Source: a virus
Length of the DNA stretch: 40,711 bases
Direction: 5' to 3' (one strand)
IMG/VR virus record: IMGVR_UViG_3300015263_001344
Coordinates: 1-40,711 of that record
Positions 14,959-22,695 of this stretch are shown in pieces. The notes below the pieces were generated by a model. That model searched no databases, was not told the origin of the DNA, and was given only the letters and a program-made list of their open reading frames with translations. A program made the position numbers and the translations under genes. Within the stretch, counting starts at the first letter, position 1; every line of letters begins with the position of its first letter.

Positions 14959-15645
14959 CTAGTGTGTGCCACTCCCGCTTGTCCGTACAACAATGTCTTG
15001 CAGCTTCTTGGAGTTATTCGGCCTCACGCTGTATCTCCGCTGCACCATGGCCTGAATGGCGATGGGAACAACAGACATTTCTGGGCGTGAGTCGCTTTTT
15101 ACGAGGGCTTCTTCCCCCATGTTCGTGGCCTCGACTTTGAAAAAGCCTAGATGATTCGGGACCATGATACCGCGTCTTGCGATTTTCCGCAGGACGTCTC
15201 GTAGCACCTGGAATCCCTCAAAAAGGTAGCCAGCAATGTCCTCGGCCTCGACGCCCTGGCGAGAGAAGCAAGAGAGAACTACAGACCCTCGAATGAGGTC
15301 GGTGTGAGTCCTGGTGTCGGTTCGCATGTCGATGGACTGGAGCTGTCGAAAACCGCTTGTACGCATCCACGCGAGGGGACCCCGATTGGCCACGATGGCC
15401 GGCTTGGAGCCAACCTGGTCGAGGTTGAATGCGTACTTATCCACAATCATTATCTGGGTTTTCTCCTGGTCTGGATCCCAGCAGATTCCCATCGGGTTGT
15501 TCTCGAGGAACATGAGCTGAGCAATTTCAAGGGCGTATGACTTGATGACCTGGTGCGCGCGCACGTACCGCCGCTGATCGTCATGGACGCTGCGGGCGTT
15601 GTCCTGAGAGACCTCAGGGGGAAGTACTGGTTGGTCGTCGCTCAT
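14959..15645 (-). CDS. virion protein, tail terminator candidate
   Basis: A 228-residue protein just upstream of the sheath gene. It has helix-strand alternation with GSVVLSCFSRQGVEAEDIAG (about 119-138), a long helix (LFEGFQVLRDVLRKIARRG) and a strand pair ending VPIAIQAMVQRRYSV, reminiscent of tail terminator or completion proteins. Gene order (joining proteins, this, sheath, tube) supports the role, but no signature is decisive. It starts in an ATGA overlap with the previous gene. Confidence 0.45.
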   Translation of the reverse strand: MSDDQPVLPPEVSQDNARSVHDDQRRYVRAHQVIKSYALEIAQLMFLENNPMGICWDPDQEKTQIMIVDKYAFNLDQVGSKPAIVANRGPLAWMRTSGFRQLQSIDMRTDTRTHTDLIRGSVVLSCFSRQGVEAEDIAGYLFEGFQVLRDVLRKIARRGIMVPNHLGFFKVEATNMGEEALVKSDSRPEMSVVPIAIQAMVQRRYSVRPNNSKKLQDIVVRTSGSGTH

Positions 15646-16163
15646 GTAGTCGGGTTCTCATCTTCGACTTCCTTCAAAGCCTCTTCGAAGGCGTCGCCCA
15701 GTCTATTCCTAACCGTGTTGGTTACGGTGTTTTTCATGGATTCGACGGAAGCCTTTTCTGACTGCTCACGGAAGATGTTCTCGAGCTCGATGCGACGGAA
15801 TACGAGGTCCGATCGGCCATCTGACCGAGACCTGATTTCGGGGACTCCAGTGCTGGCCTCGAACAAAGACTCTACCGATACGGCATCGACCCCCTCAGAC
15901 TTGTCATGTTGAGCCATCTTCGAGGTGGCCCCAAGAATTTCGCTGGCATTGTCGGAGGTAATAACGAAGCGATTCCCTTCCGTCTTAACCTTGACTGCTG
16001 CACCGGGAGCTCTGTTGAGCCCTGGATCTGCCTGAGTGTTCAGATCTCTCTCAATGTTCTTGCCGATCTTGTCGTTCACCCTCTGCAAAACGTCTTCGTA
16101 ATTATCGAAGGCCGTCGACTTTCTCAGGTCGAATCTGAACCAGTTGTTGAAGTTCGTGCTCAT
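15642..16163 (-). CDS. head-tail joining region protein
   Basis: A 173-residue protein with a helical N-terminus (about 20-45, YEDVLQRVNDKIGKNIERDL), a short beta hairpin VKVKTEGNRFVITSD and an acidic helical C-terminus. The order resembles HK97 gp10-like neck proteins, but similarity is weak. It is coupled by ATGA overlaps on both sides, within the run between the capsid and sheath genes. Confidence 0.4.
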   Translation of the reverse strand: MSTNFNNWFRFDLRKSTAFDNYEDVLQRVNDKIGKNIERDLNTQADPGLNRAPGAAVKVKTEGNRFVITSDNASEILGATSKMAQHDKSEGVDAVSVESLFEASTGVPEIRSRSDGRSDLVFRRIELENIFREQSEKASVESMKNTVTNTVRNRLGDAFEEALKEVEDENPTT

Positions 16164-16408
16164 GAGAGGCTGGAAAAGTTCGTCAGGTGATTGGGGGTGG
16201 TCAGCGGAGTTGGTGCCACATTGTATTGAGCGGTGGCGGTTAACTGCGGCTGGCCAGACTTGAGTCCAGTCCTTGCGCCTGATCCCTGTGTTGCATCCAT
16301 CACGGACTGGATCGCAGACGCGAGGTCATATCCGGCCGGTCGCTCATGCTGAGGGTAAGCTGCTATCTTGATGAGCTCGTCGGCAAATCCGCGCATGAAG
16401 TGATTCAT
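16160..16408 (-). CDS. small protein with N-terminal GFxDELxKLA tag (82 aa)
   Basis: It starts MNHFMRGFADELIKIAA, one of the clearest copies of the recurring tag. The remaining ~65 residues are Gln/Thr/Pro-rich and look disordered. It is coupled on both sides (TGATG upstream, ATGA downstream). Being mostly tag plus linker, it may be an internal head or neck peptide, processed during maturation. Function unknown. Confidence 0.6.
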   Translation of the reverse strand: MNHFMRGFADELIKIAAYPQHERPAGYDLASAIQSVMDATQGSGARTGLKSGQPQLTATAQYNVAPTPLTTPNHLTNFSSLS

Positions 16409-17283
16409 CAGAAAAGCCTCTCGTCCTTAATCTTCTCCCATTCTCGCACGATTTCACGCAGCTCTGCGTCGTCAATCTTCTGGACGAGTCTTGTGTACTC
16501 AACCTGGTCGCGACCAATGCCATTGAGGCGGCAAATGTGCTGAATGGTTGTGCCCATGGGCTGAATTGTGCGAACCGATGCGATTCGCCAAAGCGTGGCA
16601 GGCATGACCTCGTAGATGAGGTCCCCGGGTTTGACCTGAGGGTATGCGGAGAACCAGCAGTCTTTTTCTTTAGACTGGAGCTCGCCGAAGTCGGCTATCT
16701 GAACCAGCTTCTCGTCGGGGTTGTAGTCGACGAAGAATGGAATCGGATCGAAGTATGGCCGCTGTCGCCCGGTGTTTAAGCACAGCGTGCAATCTGAGCG
16801 GTCCGATCTTCCAGTTGTCGGGTTGTAGCAGACGCACCTGGCCGACGAGATCGTCCGCTCGACGAAGGCAAACGATGGCTTGCCCTGGAGATACTGGAGG
16901 ACGAAGTCGTGGCGACGGATGATCTCAAGCTCGTGGGGCCTGGGGCTCGTCTCCCATGTACGAATCTCGGACAGGATGTCGCCGTTGGCCGTGGTTGCCC
17001 GAATTCGGTAGTAATACCTGCGCCACCAGTTGATAAGGTTCGCCGTGATGTCGACGTACTCATAGGATAGAACACCGCCCTGTCCAGCGATGCCGGTTTC
17101 GAGAACATCTATTTCATCGTCATCCGAGAAGCTCGGGGACTGAGATCGTTCGACGGCGAACTCAACTGTGTCGAGACCGCTGTGCTGGGTGACGAGATCC
17201 CATGAGACCAATATCCTCGCATTCCCGCTCGGCGGCGACTCGGGCTGAGCGATGATTATGTCGAGCCGTTTGAAAGCGAGCAT
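16408..17283 (-). CDS. virion protein with zinc-binding Cys cluster
   Basis: A 291-residue protein. Residues ~20-115 alternate strands in a fibronectin-type-like pattern (ILVSWDLV, VEFAVERSQS, YYRIRATTANGD). A cluster CVCYNPTTGRSDRSDCTLC (about 149-167) places four cysteines for one zinc. The C-terminus is a charged helix. Position between the capsid and sheath genes suggests a neck or head-completion role. It is coupled to the tagged small gene by TGATG. Confidence 0.5.
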   Translation of the reverse strand: MLAFKRLDIIIAQPESPPSGNARILVSWDLVTQHSGLDTVEFAVERSQSPSFSDDDEIDVLETGIAGQGGVLSYEYVDITANLINWWRRYYYRIRATTANGDILSEIRTWETSPRPHELEIIRRHDFVLQYLQGKPSFAFVERTISSARCVCYNPTTGRSDRSDCTLCLNTGRQRPYFDPIPFFVDYNPDEKLVQIADFGELQSKEKDCWFSAYPQVKPGDLIYEVMPATLWRIASVRTIQPMGTTIQHICRLNGIGRDQVEYTRLVQKIDDAELREIVREWEKIKDERLF

Positions 17284-17287
17284 CGAC

Positions 17288-17764
17288 CTACCAGAAGTAA
17301 TTGAGGATGGAGTATTCGGAGATCACGCCGCTGGCGAGCGAGCTGTTGATGTTCGCCGAGATCTTGAAGTTTTGCTTCTTCCGCTCGTACTCAGCCACGA
17401 ACTGCGCAATCCAGCTCTGGTAAAGCTGGGTCTTGTCGAAGATACGGACGGAAACACCGCCGGAGCTATATGCGAGCTCATTCCTCGATTGCAGAATGCC
17501 CTTGCTTCGGAGCACCTGGATAGTGGCTCCATATATCAGCAGGTACAGAGAGGGAAAGGTAGCAAGACCACTGGCACCCAGGAGGGGCGCCGTGATGTTG
17601 TAGTCGTCGATGGCCAAGTCGATTGCTAGATCGAGGTCCGTGTCCGTCGACTCTTCCCGTCGAATCAGCCGGTTGAGCTCGGGGGTATCATTGAGAAAGA
17701 GGCGAAGGAGCTTCCTTACTCGTTCGCGCTCGTTCTCTTCTGCGGTACCGGTTGTGGTTGCCAC
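17288..17764 (-). CDS. head-completion (connector) protein candidate
   Basis: A 158-residue, largely helical protein starting at GTG, with GGGAGG seven bases upstream. A helical core with acidic DTDLDLAIDLAIDDYN and LYLLIYGATIQVLRSKG recalls the small helical adaptors that sit under the portal in tailed phages; this is inferred from composition and gene order. The intergenic spacer before it (17765-17792) has a GC-rich dyad. Confidence 0.45.
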   Translation of the reverse strand: MATTTGTAEENERERVRKLLRLFLNDTPELNRLIRREESTDTDLDLAIDLAIDDYNITAPLLGASGLATFPSLYLLIYGATIQVLRSKGILQSRNELAYSSGGVSVRIFDKTQLYQSWIAQFVAEYERKKQNFKISANINSSLASGVISEYSILNYFW

Positions 17765-17792
17765 TGACTAGCCTCCCGGCGGGTGCCGGCGA

Positions 17793-18254
17793 CTAGCCTT
17801 CCCCGCGCCTGTTACGACGCTTTTTCTTCGAGCTCGAGTCATCCTCGGAACTCGAATCAGCATCGTCGGCGGAGGAAGACTCATCGCTGTCCGTTTCCTC
17901 CGCGGACGCAGCCTCGGCCTCAGCCAAGGCTTTTGCCTCGGCCTCAGCCTTCGCTTTCGCCAAAATCTCAGCCTTGGCTTTTTCCTTGGCTTCAGCCTCG
18001 GCCTTGGCCTTGGCGGCCCCGTCGTCCGAAGCCTGCTTAGCAGGCTCGGACTCGGGGAAGATCGGAGTAGGAGCGAACGAGCCCTCCTCGAGCTTCAGGA
18101 CACCGGCGTCAACCAGAACCATGGTTCCCTTGTCCAGTCTGTTGACCGGACACTTGTCCCCTGGTTTCAGAAGTTTTCCGGCCTCAGTCAAGAAGACGTT
18201 TCGAGCACCCTTCTTGGATGAGGCGGAAATGTTTGTGACCCTGTACTTGAGCAT
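17793..18254 (-). CDS. virion protein with Ala/Lys/Glu repeat tail and acidic-basic C-terminus
   Basis: A 153-residue protein. Residues 1-60 form a compact beta-rich region (KYRVTNISAS, GTMVLVDAGVLKLEEG). Residues ~78-118 are a repetitive AKAEAEAK-type helix, then a Ser/Asp stretch (about 120-143) and a basic end (KKKRRNRRGEG). Such a tail suggests an extended arm contacting DNA or capsid. It is the first gene after the major capsid gene. A leaderless-type promoter (TTGACG, 18 bp, TAACGT, 5 bases, ATG) precedes it. Confidence 0.6.
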   Translation of the reverse strand: MLKYRVTNISASSKKGARNVFLTEAGKLLKPGDKCPVNRLDKGTMVLVDAGVLKLEEGSFAPTPIFPESEPAKQASDDGAAKAKAEAEAKEKAKAEILAKAKAEAEAKALAEAEAASAEETDSDESSSADDADSSSEDDSSSKKKRRNRRGEG

Positions 18255-18289
18255 GGCTTACGTTACGCTCCGTCCGGTACTTGCGTCAA
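18252..18289 (-). promoter_or_regulatory. leaderless-type promoter downstream of the capsid gene
   Basis: On the - strand TTGACG (18289-18284) and TAACGT (18265-18260) are 18 bp apart, with five bases to the ATG at 18254. The -35 matches that at 10465; the spacer after the -10 is one base shorter than in other copies. Confidence 0.45.
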
Positions 18290-18305
18290 GTGACGTGATG
18301 ATCTC

Positions 18306-19199
18306 TTAGATCAGGGTCATCTTGGCGGCGGCACGGAGGTTTCCGTAGCCCATACCGACGTATTCCCAGGTCTGCCAGGAGACCATGTCAGCACGCTTCT
18401 CGATGTAGAACTTGGTGTCGTTCAGAATGTAGAAGTTGCCGAGGTATTTGGGGTCGGTGAAGATGTACAACGTTCCCGGGGGCACGATCGACGACTTGAT
18501 CGTGACGACCAGCTTGTGGCCGAGGATGGTGTTGTACTTGTAGCCGTTGACCAGGATCTCCGAGGCCAGCGGCGAGCCGATGACGGCCGACTCCTGGGTC
18601 ATGAAGTCGTCCCAGTCCGCCTTGTGCATCAGGATGGTGCCAACGGCGAGCTCGTCGGTGTCGAGGGCCTTGAACAGTTTCACCAGGTTCTCGGAGGTGG
18701 CCGGGCCGGCAACCGCCGGGGCAACGTCCTTGCCGTTCGCGGCGATGACCGCGTCGGTGAACTCGATGAACTTTCCGTCCTCGATCTTCTGGATGTCCTT
18801 AACCGAGTTCTCCTCGATGACCTTGGTCACCGGGAAGTCGTAGGCCAGGAGCTCGGCTTCGTTCTTCTTGAACTTTTCCGATTCGATCTTGAAGAACGGA
18901 ATCTCGTAGCGGTCGCCCTCGATGTACCGCTCGAACGCCTTGCCTCGGAAGTTCACCGCGGCCGCCGAGCTCTGGGGCTCGATGTCGACGATCTTCACGA
19001 GGGTGTCGTGATTGACCGAACGCTGGCAGTCCGCCTTGGTGACGTATTCCGGGGGAAGAATCGAACGGGTGAACGAGACTTCGCGCAGGCGCTCGCGCAC
19101 GAAAGCGCCACCCGCCTGAGCGGCCTTCTCGAGACCGTCGTTGGTGTCCAACCTGGAAATGAACAGGTTGTTAAAGGTTGCGGCATCAATCTGATCCAT
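18306..19199 (-). CDS. major capsid protein (HK97 fold)
   Basis: A 297-residue protein that should build the icosahedral shell. The C-terminal segment (LNDTKFYIEKRADMVSWQTW, then YVGMGYGNLRAAAKMTLI) is typical of the P domain of phage capsid proteins in this size class, with an E-loop-like region near FRGKAFERYIEGDRYEIPF. No long delta domain is present, so scaffolding is probably separate. A strong Shine-Dalgarno (AGGAGAAAG) and a leader hairpin precede it, and the decoration protein is encoded just upstream. Confidence 0.85.
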   Translation of the reverse strand: MDQIDAATFNNLFISRLDTNDGLEKAAQAGGAFVRERLREVSFTRSILPPEYVTKADCQRSVNHDTLVKIVDIEPQSSAAAVNFRGKAFERYIEGDRYEIPFFKIESEKFKKNEAELLAYDFPVTKVIEENSVKDIQKIEDGKFIEFTDAVIAANGKDVAPAVAGPATSENLVKLFKALDTDELAVGTILMHKADWDDFMTQESAVIGSPLASEILVNGYKYNTILGHKLVVTIKSSIVPPGTLYIFTDPKYLGNFYILNDTKFYIEKRADMVSWQTWEYVGMGYGNLRAAAKMTLI

Positions 19200-19201
19200 G
19201 A

Positions 19202-19250
19202 CTTTCTCCTATAGTCCTTGCTGGGTTGCCTTTGACTCAGCCGGGACTAT
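19202..19250 (-). promoter_or_regulatory. hairpin and Shine-Dalgarno in front of the major capsid gene
   Basis: ATAGTCC/GGACTAT (19244-19250 with 19211-19217) and GCTG/CAGC (19238-19241 with 19220-19223) form a two-part stem; the ribosome site AGGAGAAAG (19210-19202) follows at once. The stem includes the stop of the decoration gene. It could stabilise or insulate capsid mRNA. Confidence 0.55.
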
Positions 19251-19753
19251 GCCGGCGACTCGTAGTGAAGGACGCCGTTCGCGACTTCAAGAACCCGGCC
19301 AACGGCCGCTTGAAGCTGCGCAACAGTGACAGCGCCGGGGTCGACGGCATCGAGCATGCCCTTGCCGCCCTGGAAGGTGGCTACGAGCAGGTTGCCGGGG
19401 GCGAGGAAACCGGAGGCCGCATTGTACAGCTTGGTTTTCGCCTGGTAGGTGCCGGACAGAAGGTCGACGGTGCCAGTGGCAAGCGCGTCGGCCTGGCCGT
19501 TGCAGGAATCATCCTGACGGTAGCGGGTCCACGACGCTTTCGCGCCGAGGGCCGGAGCAGCGAGGGTATCGCCAGCGTCCAGCTTGGCAGCCTGGGTTTC
19601 TCCGCCGGCGGAGACAGGCTTCAGCCATTCACCAACATCGATCTCGGCAGCCGGATCGTTGATGGTCATGGGGTGACGAATGAGCTCGTCCATTCCTTTG
19701 ACGAGTTCGAATTCGCGGGTAGTGCGAACATCTTTGGGTACGGGAAATGCCAT
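19247..19753 (-). CDS. capsid decoration/stabilisation protein
   Basis: A 168-residue, Gly/Ala/Thr-rich beta protein encoded directly upstream of the major capsid gene with a perfect ribosome site (AAGGAGGT). The order decoration protein then major capsid protein is standard in phages. Segments such as AQAKTKLYNAASGFLAPGN-like strands (YQAKTKLYNAASGFLAPGNL) fit a beta-tulip-like cement protein, but the family is not certain. Confidence 0.6.
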   Translation of the reverse strand: MAFPVPKDVRTTREFELVKGMDELIRHPMTINDPAAEIDVGEWLKPVSAGGETQAAKLDAGDTLAAPALGAKASWTRYRQDDSCNGQADALATGTVDLLSGTYQAKTKLYNAASGFLAPGNLLVATFQGGKGMLDAVDPGAVTVAQLQAAVGRVLEVANGVLHYESPA

Positions 19754-19774
19754 AGTTGACCTCCTTCAGGATCG

Positions 19775-20095
19775 TTATTCTTCCGCCAGCCTATGGAAGA
19801 AGGCTGCCGTGGCATCTTGGGGAACGCCTCCAGAAGAGGCAACTTTGCCGAAATCGGGCATGTCGACGTCGAGATTCAGAGCTTCTTCGACGACACGAAG
19901 ATCTTTCTCCATAAGAGAAGCGATCTTTTCCTCGAACTCAGCGAAATTTTCAAACGGGGCAACCTTGCCTCGTTCCACCATGCTGAAAGCGAGCTTCACT
20001 GCATCATTGCGTCGCTGGACATGGTCGAGCATGTCGGCCGCCTGCTTCAGCAGAACGTCTTTATCTTCCACTCGCTGTTCGTTGTCGTTTGCCAT
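19775..20095 (-). CDS. possible internal in-frame product, scaffold candidate (106 aa)
   Basis: Starts MANDNEQRVEDKDVLL at 20095, in frame within the larger gene. GGAG lies five bases before the ATG. The product would be acidic, helical and without the basic domain, like nested scaffolds such as lambda Nu3. Supported only by the ribosome site and composition. Confidence 0.35.
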   Translation of the reverse strand: MANDNEQRVEDKDVLLKQAADMLDHVQRRNDAVKLAFSMVERGKVAPFENFAEFEEKIASLMEKDLRVVEEALNLDVDMPDFGKVASSGGVPQDATAAFFHRLAEE

Positions 20096-20557
20096 TTTCT
20101 CTCCGCCTGTCTTGTCTAGTTTCTCCGCAACGTACATTGTTGCCGCCAGCGGCGATACTACCTTGACTGCCTTCGAGATTGGGGCCGTTGCACTGTGAGT
20201 CTCATGTTCGATGAGTGCCCGATGCTTTGCCATTCCCATGGTACGCCGGGTGGGTAATACGTCAACTTGGCGAAACATTTTCTTTGTGCCGAGCTCGCGC
20301 TCGAGCATCCGCCCCAGTTTCTCGTCGATGTTTTTGATGGGACGGTGGTACTTGTCGTACAAAGCACGATTGACGCGCTCCTTACCCTTGAGCTTTCGGG
20401 CACCTGCGAGGAGCGGCCATAGGAAAAGAGAGCCAGACCCCTCGTCCTTCATAGCCTGACGGCGTCCCTCTCGAACGATCTTACTCGTGCTCGGGCTATC
20501 CTTTGTGATGCGTCGAGCCAGGTCGCGCACCGTAGCCATTGCGCGACGGCGAGGCAT
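19775..20557 (-). CDS. head protein with scaffold-like C-terminal half
   Basis: A 260-residue protein. The N-terminal ~150 residues are very basic (PRRRAMATVRDLARRI, REGRRQAMKDEG); the C-terminal ~105 are acidic and helical (NEQRVEDKDVLLKQAADML, FEEKIASLMEKDLRVVEE), the style of scaffold proteins. Codon 155 is an ATG with GGAGAGAAA upstream (start 20095), so the acidic half may also be made alone. It lies two genes before the capsid gene. No family recognised. Confidence 0.55.
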   Translation of the reverse strand: MPRRRAMATVRDLARRITKDSPSTSKIVREGRRQAMKDEGSGSLFLWPLLAGARKLKGKERVNRALYDKYHRPIKNIDEKLGRMLERELGTKKMFRQVDVLPTRRTMGMAKHRALIEHETHSATAPISKAVKVVSPLAATMYVAEKLDKTGGEKMANDNEQRVEDKDVLLKQAADMLDHVQRRNDAVKLAFSMVERGKVAPFENFAEFEEKIASLMEKDLRVVEEALNLDVDMPDFGKVASSGGVPQDATAAFFHRLAEE

Positions 20558-20560
20558 AAC

Positions 20561-21433
20561 CTAGCCGGTGATGATTACGGGACCGCGACCAGACTTCTGC
20601 TTGTCGCCGCCGCCAGAAAGCGCCCTGTGACCCATATATCCCGCGCCAGCGTAGAGAGCAGGTTTCTTCATGGCATTGAGCTGCTTGCTGGTGAGACCAA
20701 CCTCAGACCCACCAATCGTTCCGCTGACGGCGTAGTTCTTGGTGGCTTTCTCGCCAGCCTGAGCTGCCTGCATGGGGACAGACTTTTTCAGGTCATCGAA
20801 CCCTGGAACCTTTTTGAAGCTCGTGTTTGGCATCGAGGTAAGAAGATTCAGTGATGAATCGTCGCCGAGATTCCGCCTCATCCTGGATAGGATAGCCATT
20901 TTCTCTGCTTCACTGGCACCCTCGGCCCTTCTAAGAACATCCTGCCACTCGCGAATGTTCTTGCTGCTGTAGGCCTGAGCCTTCTCAAGCTTTTGGCCGG
21001 CTCGACCGAACCTTTTGGTCGCTACAAATTCTCGGGCCCGACGGCCCACTCGCCCGAAGACAGCCTGTTTCTCGAGAAACTCAGCAACCTCATGCGGGCT
21101 ATGGCCAGCGTCAAGGGCAGCTTTGATGAAAGCTGCTTCCTTGGAGCCAAACTGCGCGGCCACCTTCACCGACCCTGGAGAGGAGTCTTCGATTTCTCGA
21201 AGCTCGGACAGAGTCCGGCCAATGATGGCGACCGCAGCAGTTTTCTCGACCAGTTCCTGCTGGTTCGACGAAACGACCTCTTCGGGGGTCGCCTCTGCAG
21301 CACGACGACACCGCTCGGCCAGTTTCTGAAGATCAGGTCCCTGGCTTTTTGCGGCGGCTTGTTTTTTCAAGCTGCCACCGGAGAGCTCGCTGACTCCGGT
21401 GACATCAAGAAGTTGATCGAGTGTGTAGCCCAT
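20561..21433 (-). CDS. head-operon protein, helical with repeated L-x-K-h-A segments
   Basis: A 290-residue protein. It is Ala/Lys/Glu-rich and helical for the first ~190 residues, with repeated short motifs (SLKKQAAAK, LQKLAERC, LVEKTAAVA, FLEKQAVFG), then a Gly-rich tail (SGTIGGSEVGL, GYMGHRALSGGG). AGGGGAAA precedes the ATG. The LxKhA motifs resemble the end of the recurring GFxDELxKLA tag and may be processing sites. Function unknown; internal head protein or scaffold are possible. Confidence 0.5.
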   Translation of the reverse strand: MGYTLDQLLDVTGVSELSGGSLKKQAAAKSQGPDLQKLAERCRRAAEATPEEVVSSNQQELVEKTAAVAIIGRTLSELREIEDSSPGSVKVAAQFGSKEAAFIKAALDAGHSPHEVAEFLEKQAVFGRVGRRAREFVATKRFGRAGQKLEKAQAYSSKNIREWQDVLRRAEGASEAEKMAILSRMRRNLGDDSSLNLLTSMPNTSFKKVPGFDDLKKSVPMQAAQAGEKATKNYAVSGTIGGSEVGLTSKQLNAMKKPALYAGAGYMGHRALSGGGDKQKSGRGPVIITG

Positions 21434-21475
21434 CTACATTTCCCCTGTGGGATGAGGTTTACCCTCGGTAATCCC

Positions 21476-21928
21476 CTAGCCGGGGTAGTGCTTAGAGATC
21501 AGGTGAGAGACGTAAGAAGGGTCTTCGGCCATGCGCTCGAGGATTGCAGCCTTGATGGAGGCCTTCTTCTCGGACTCTTCGCCGCCCTTGTCTTCCTCGC
21601 CTTCACTCTTGGCTTTAGTTTCCTCGTCCTTTTTCTCGGACTCGGAAGACTTCTCGCCTCGAGCTTTCGCCATGAGGGCGGCGACGGCTTTCTCTTTCTC
21701 GCCTTCGCTCGCCTCAGGCATTTCCTCTTCCATCGCCTCTTTGACCAGATCGGCCATGACGTGATGGGCGAGAACTCGACCAATGTGGTCGTAGTCCTGT
21801 GCTTGCTTGATCAGCTCAGCGTCGACATTCGAGAAGTCGGCTCCGTACTGAGCGGAAGCCTGCGCCTGGGCTTCTTTGACGTGGTCTTGCTCATTGAGCG
21901 CCACGAACACTTCTTTGAGTGAGTTCAT
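21476..21928 (-). CDS. acidic scaffold-like head protein, paralogue of the genes at 21979 and 25285
   Basis: A 150-residue protein. It starts MNSLKEVFVALNEQDHVKEA, matching the starts of two other genes here, and has GRVLAHHVMADLVKEA, a diverged copy of the tag. The rest is a highly charged low-complexity region (Glu, Lys, Ser), typical of scaffold or core proteins. Start 21928 is chosen over 21931 because GGAGAA is then six bases away. Likely a prohead core component; inferred. Confidence 0.55.
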   Translation of the reverse strand: MNSLKEVFVALNEQDHVKEAQAQASAQYGADFSNVDAELIKQAQDYDHIGRVLAHHVMADLVKEAMEEEMPEASEGEKEKAVAALMAKARGEKSSESEKKDEETKAKSEGEEDKGGEESEKKASIKAAILERMAEDPSYVSHLISKHYPG

Positions 21929-21978
21929 CATCTTCTCCGGGGTTCAGTTGGAAATAACGGTCGGGGAAAACCCCAGGC

Positions 21979-22548
21979 TTACGCCTGGAGATCTCGAACC
22001 GTGGCGAACCCGGCCGGCGAACCGCTGCCCAGGCTGGTCGCCATGGACTCGGGGTCATCGCTGGTGCCCTGGCCGGCAGAGATGGTTTTGTTCGGCTTCA
22101 GCGAGTCTTTGTAGACTTGCTTCGGCGCCATGCCGGCGGTTTCGATCTTGCCGTCGTGGGCTTCGTTGCCAGCGAAGTTGGTTTCGACAGTCGGCAGACC
22201 GCGATCACCAAGAGCCGGGGTCGACGCCGCAGACGGCGATTCGGTCATCTGGTTCTCGTTGACATCGGTGTCCATGTTGCCGGCGAGCTTCTGGAACTCA
22301 TCGAAGAAGCCGCGAGCCATGATGCGGCCAGCAGCGTCATACTCCGATGCGATCTTGATGATGTCCGGAGTCTCCTCCTGAACGTACTCATCGGCCTCGG
22401 CGTCGGCCAGAGCCTCAGCCATCTTGGCAAAGTCGACGTCTTCTTCGCCGTAGTACTCTTCGCCGTAAGCTTGCGGGATGGCGGCGGCTTCTTTGACCAC
22501 GCCATCGTGCTGATTGATTGCCATGTAGATGTCTTGCAGTGAGTGCAT
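21979..22548 (-). CDS. probable internal in-frame product (189 aa)
   Basis: ATG 22548 is preceded by GGAGGGGAAC, GGAGG being seven bases away, a stronger site than that of the full-length start. Its first residues align with the true starts of two paralogous genes, which supports use as a real start. The long form would then carry a 49-residue extension. Confidence 0.5.
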   Translation of the reverse strand: MHSLQDIYMAINQHDGVVKEAAAIPQAYGEEYYGEEDVDFAKMAEALADAEADEYVQEETPDIIKIASEYDAAGRIMARGFFDEFQKLAGNMDTDVNENQMTESPSAASTPALGDRGLPTVETNFAGNEAHDGKIETAGMAPKQVYKDSLKPNKTISAGQGTSDDPESMATSLGSGSPAGFATVRDLQA

Positions 22549-22695
22549 TTGTTCCCCTCCAGAGGCGAGCTTGGTTGTGCCGACACCATCGTCGGCAAAG
22601 TTACTATCCGAGACGAATTCGCCTCCGGAATCAAAGGTTTCATCGGCGGCCGCAGCCGAACCGAACTTCTCCATCAACTCATTGAGAGTGGCCAT
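21979..22695 (-). CDS. tagged head/core protein with internal restart
   Basis: A 238-residue acidic protein. Residues 1-49 (MATLNELMEKFGSAAAADE...) precede a second unit starting at M50, MHSLQDIYMAINQHDGVVKE, which parallels the starts of the genes at 21928 and 25710. The tag appears as YDAAGRIMARGFFDEFQKLA (about 131-150). The tail is Ser/Thr/Pro/Gly-rich and probably disordered. AAAGGA precedes the first ATG, which lies in the last codons of the protease gene. Internal site: see next entry. Confidence 0.6.
   Translation of the reverse strand: MATLNELMEKFGSAAAADETFDSGGEFVSDSNFADDGVGTTKLASGGEQMHSLQDIYMAINQHDGVVKEAAAIPQAYGEEYYGEEDVDFAKMAEALADAEADEYVQEETPDIIKIASEYDAAGRIMARGFFDEFQKLAGNMDTDVNENQMTESPSAASTPALGDRGLPTVETNFAGNEAHDGKIETAGMAPKQVYKDSLKPNKTISAGQGTSDDPESMATSLGSGSPAGFATVRDLQA

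Noticed and set aside
17830-18030. Repetitive GCC-rich DNA as a tandem repeat or CRISPR-like array
   Set aside because: It encodes the Ala/Lys/Glu helix of a real gene; units are imperfect codon repeats, without spacers.
18516-19214. + strand ORF (232 codons) opposite the capsid gene
   Set aside because: Shadow of the major capsid gene; composition is Arg/Asp/Val-biased as expected for antisense.
20993-21922. + strand ORF (309 codons)
   Set aside because: Antisense across two coupled - strand genes and their spacer, no ribosome site.
21959-21978. Small GGGG-TTTT-CCCC hairpin between two - strand genes
   Set aside because: Only four base pairs and no T-run; not enough for a terminator or regulator.
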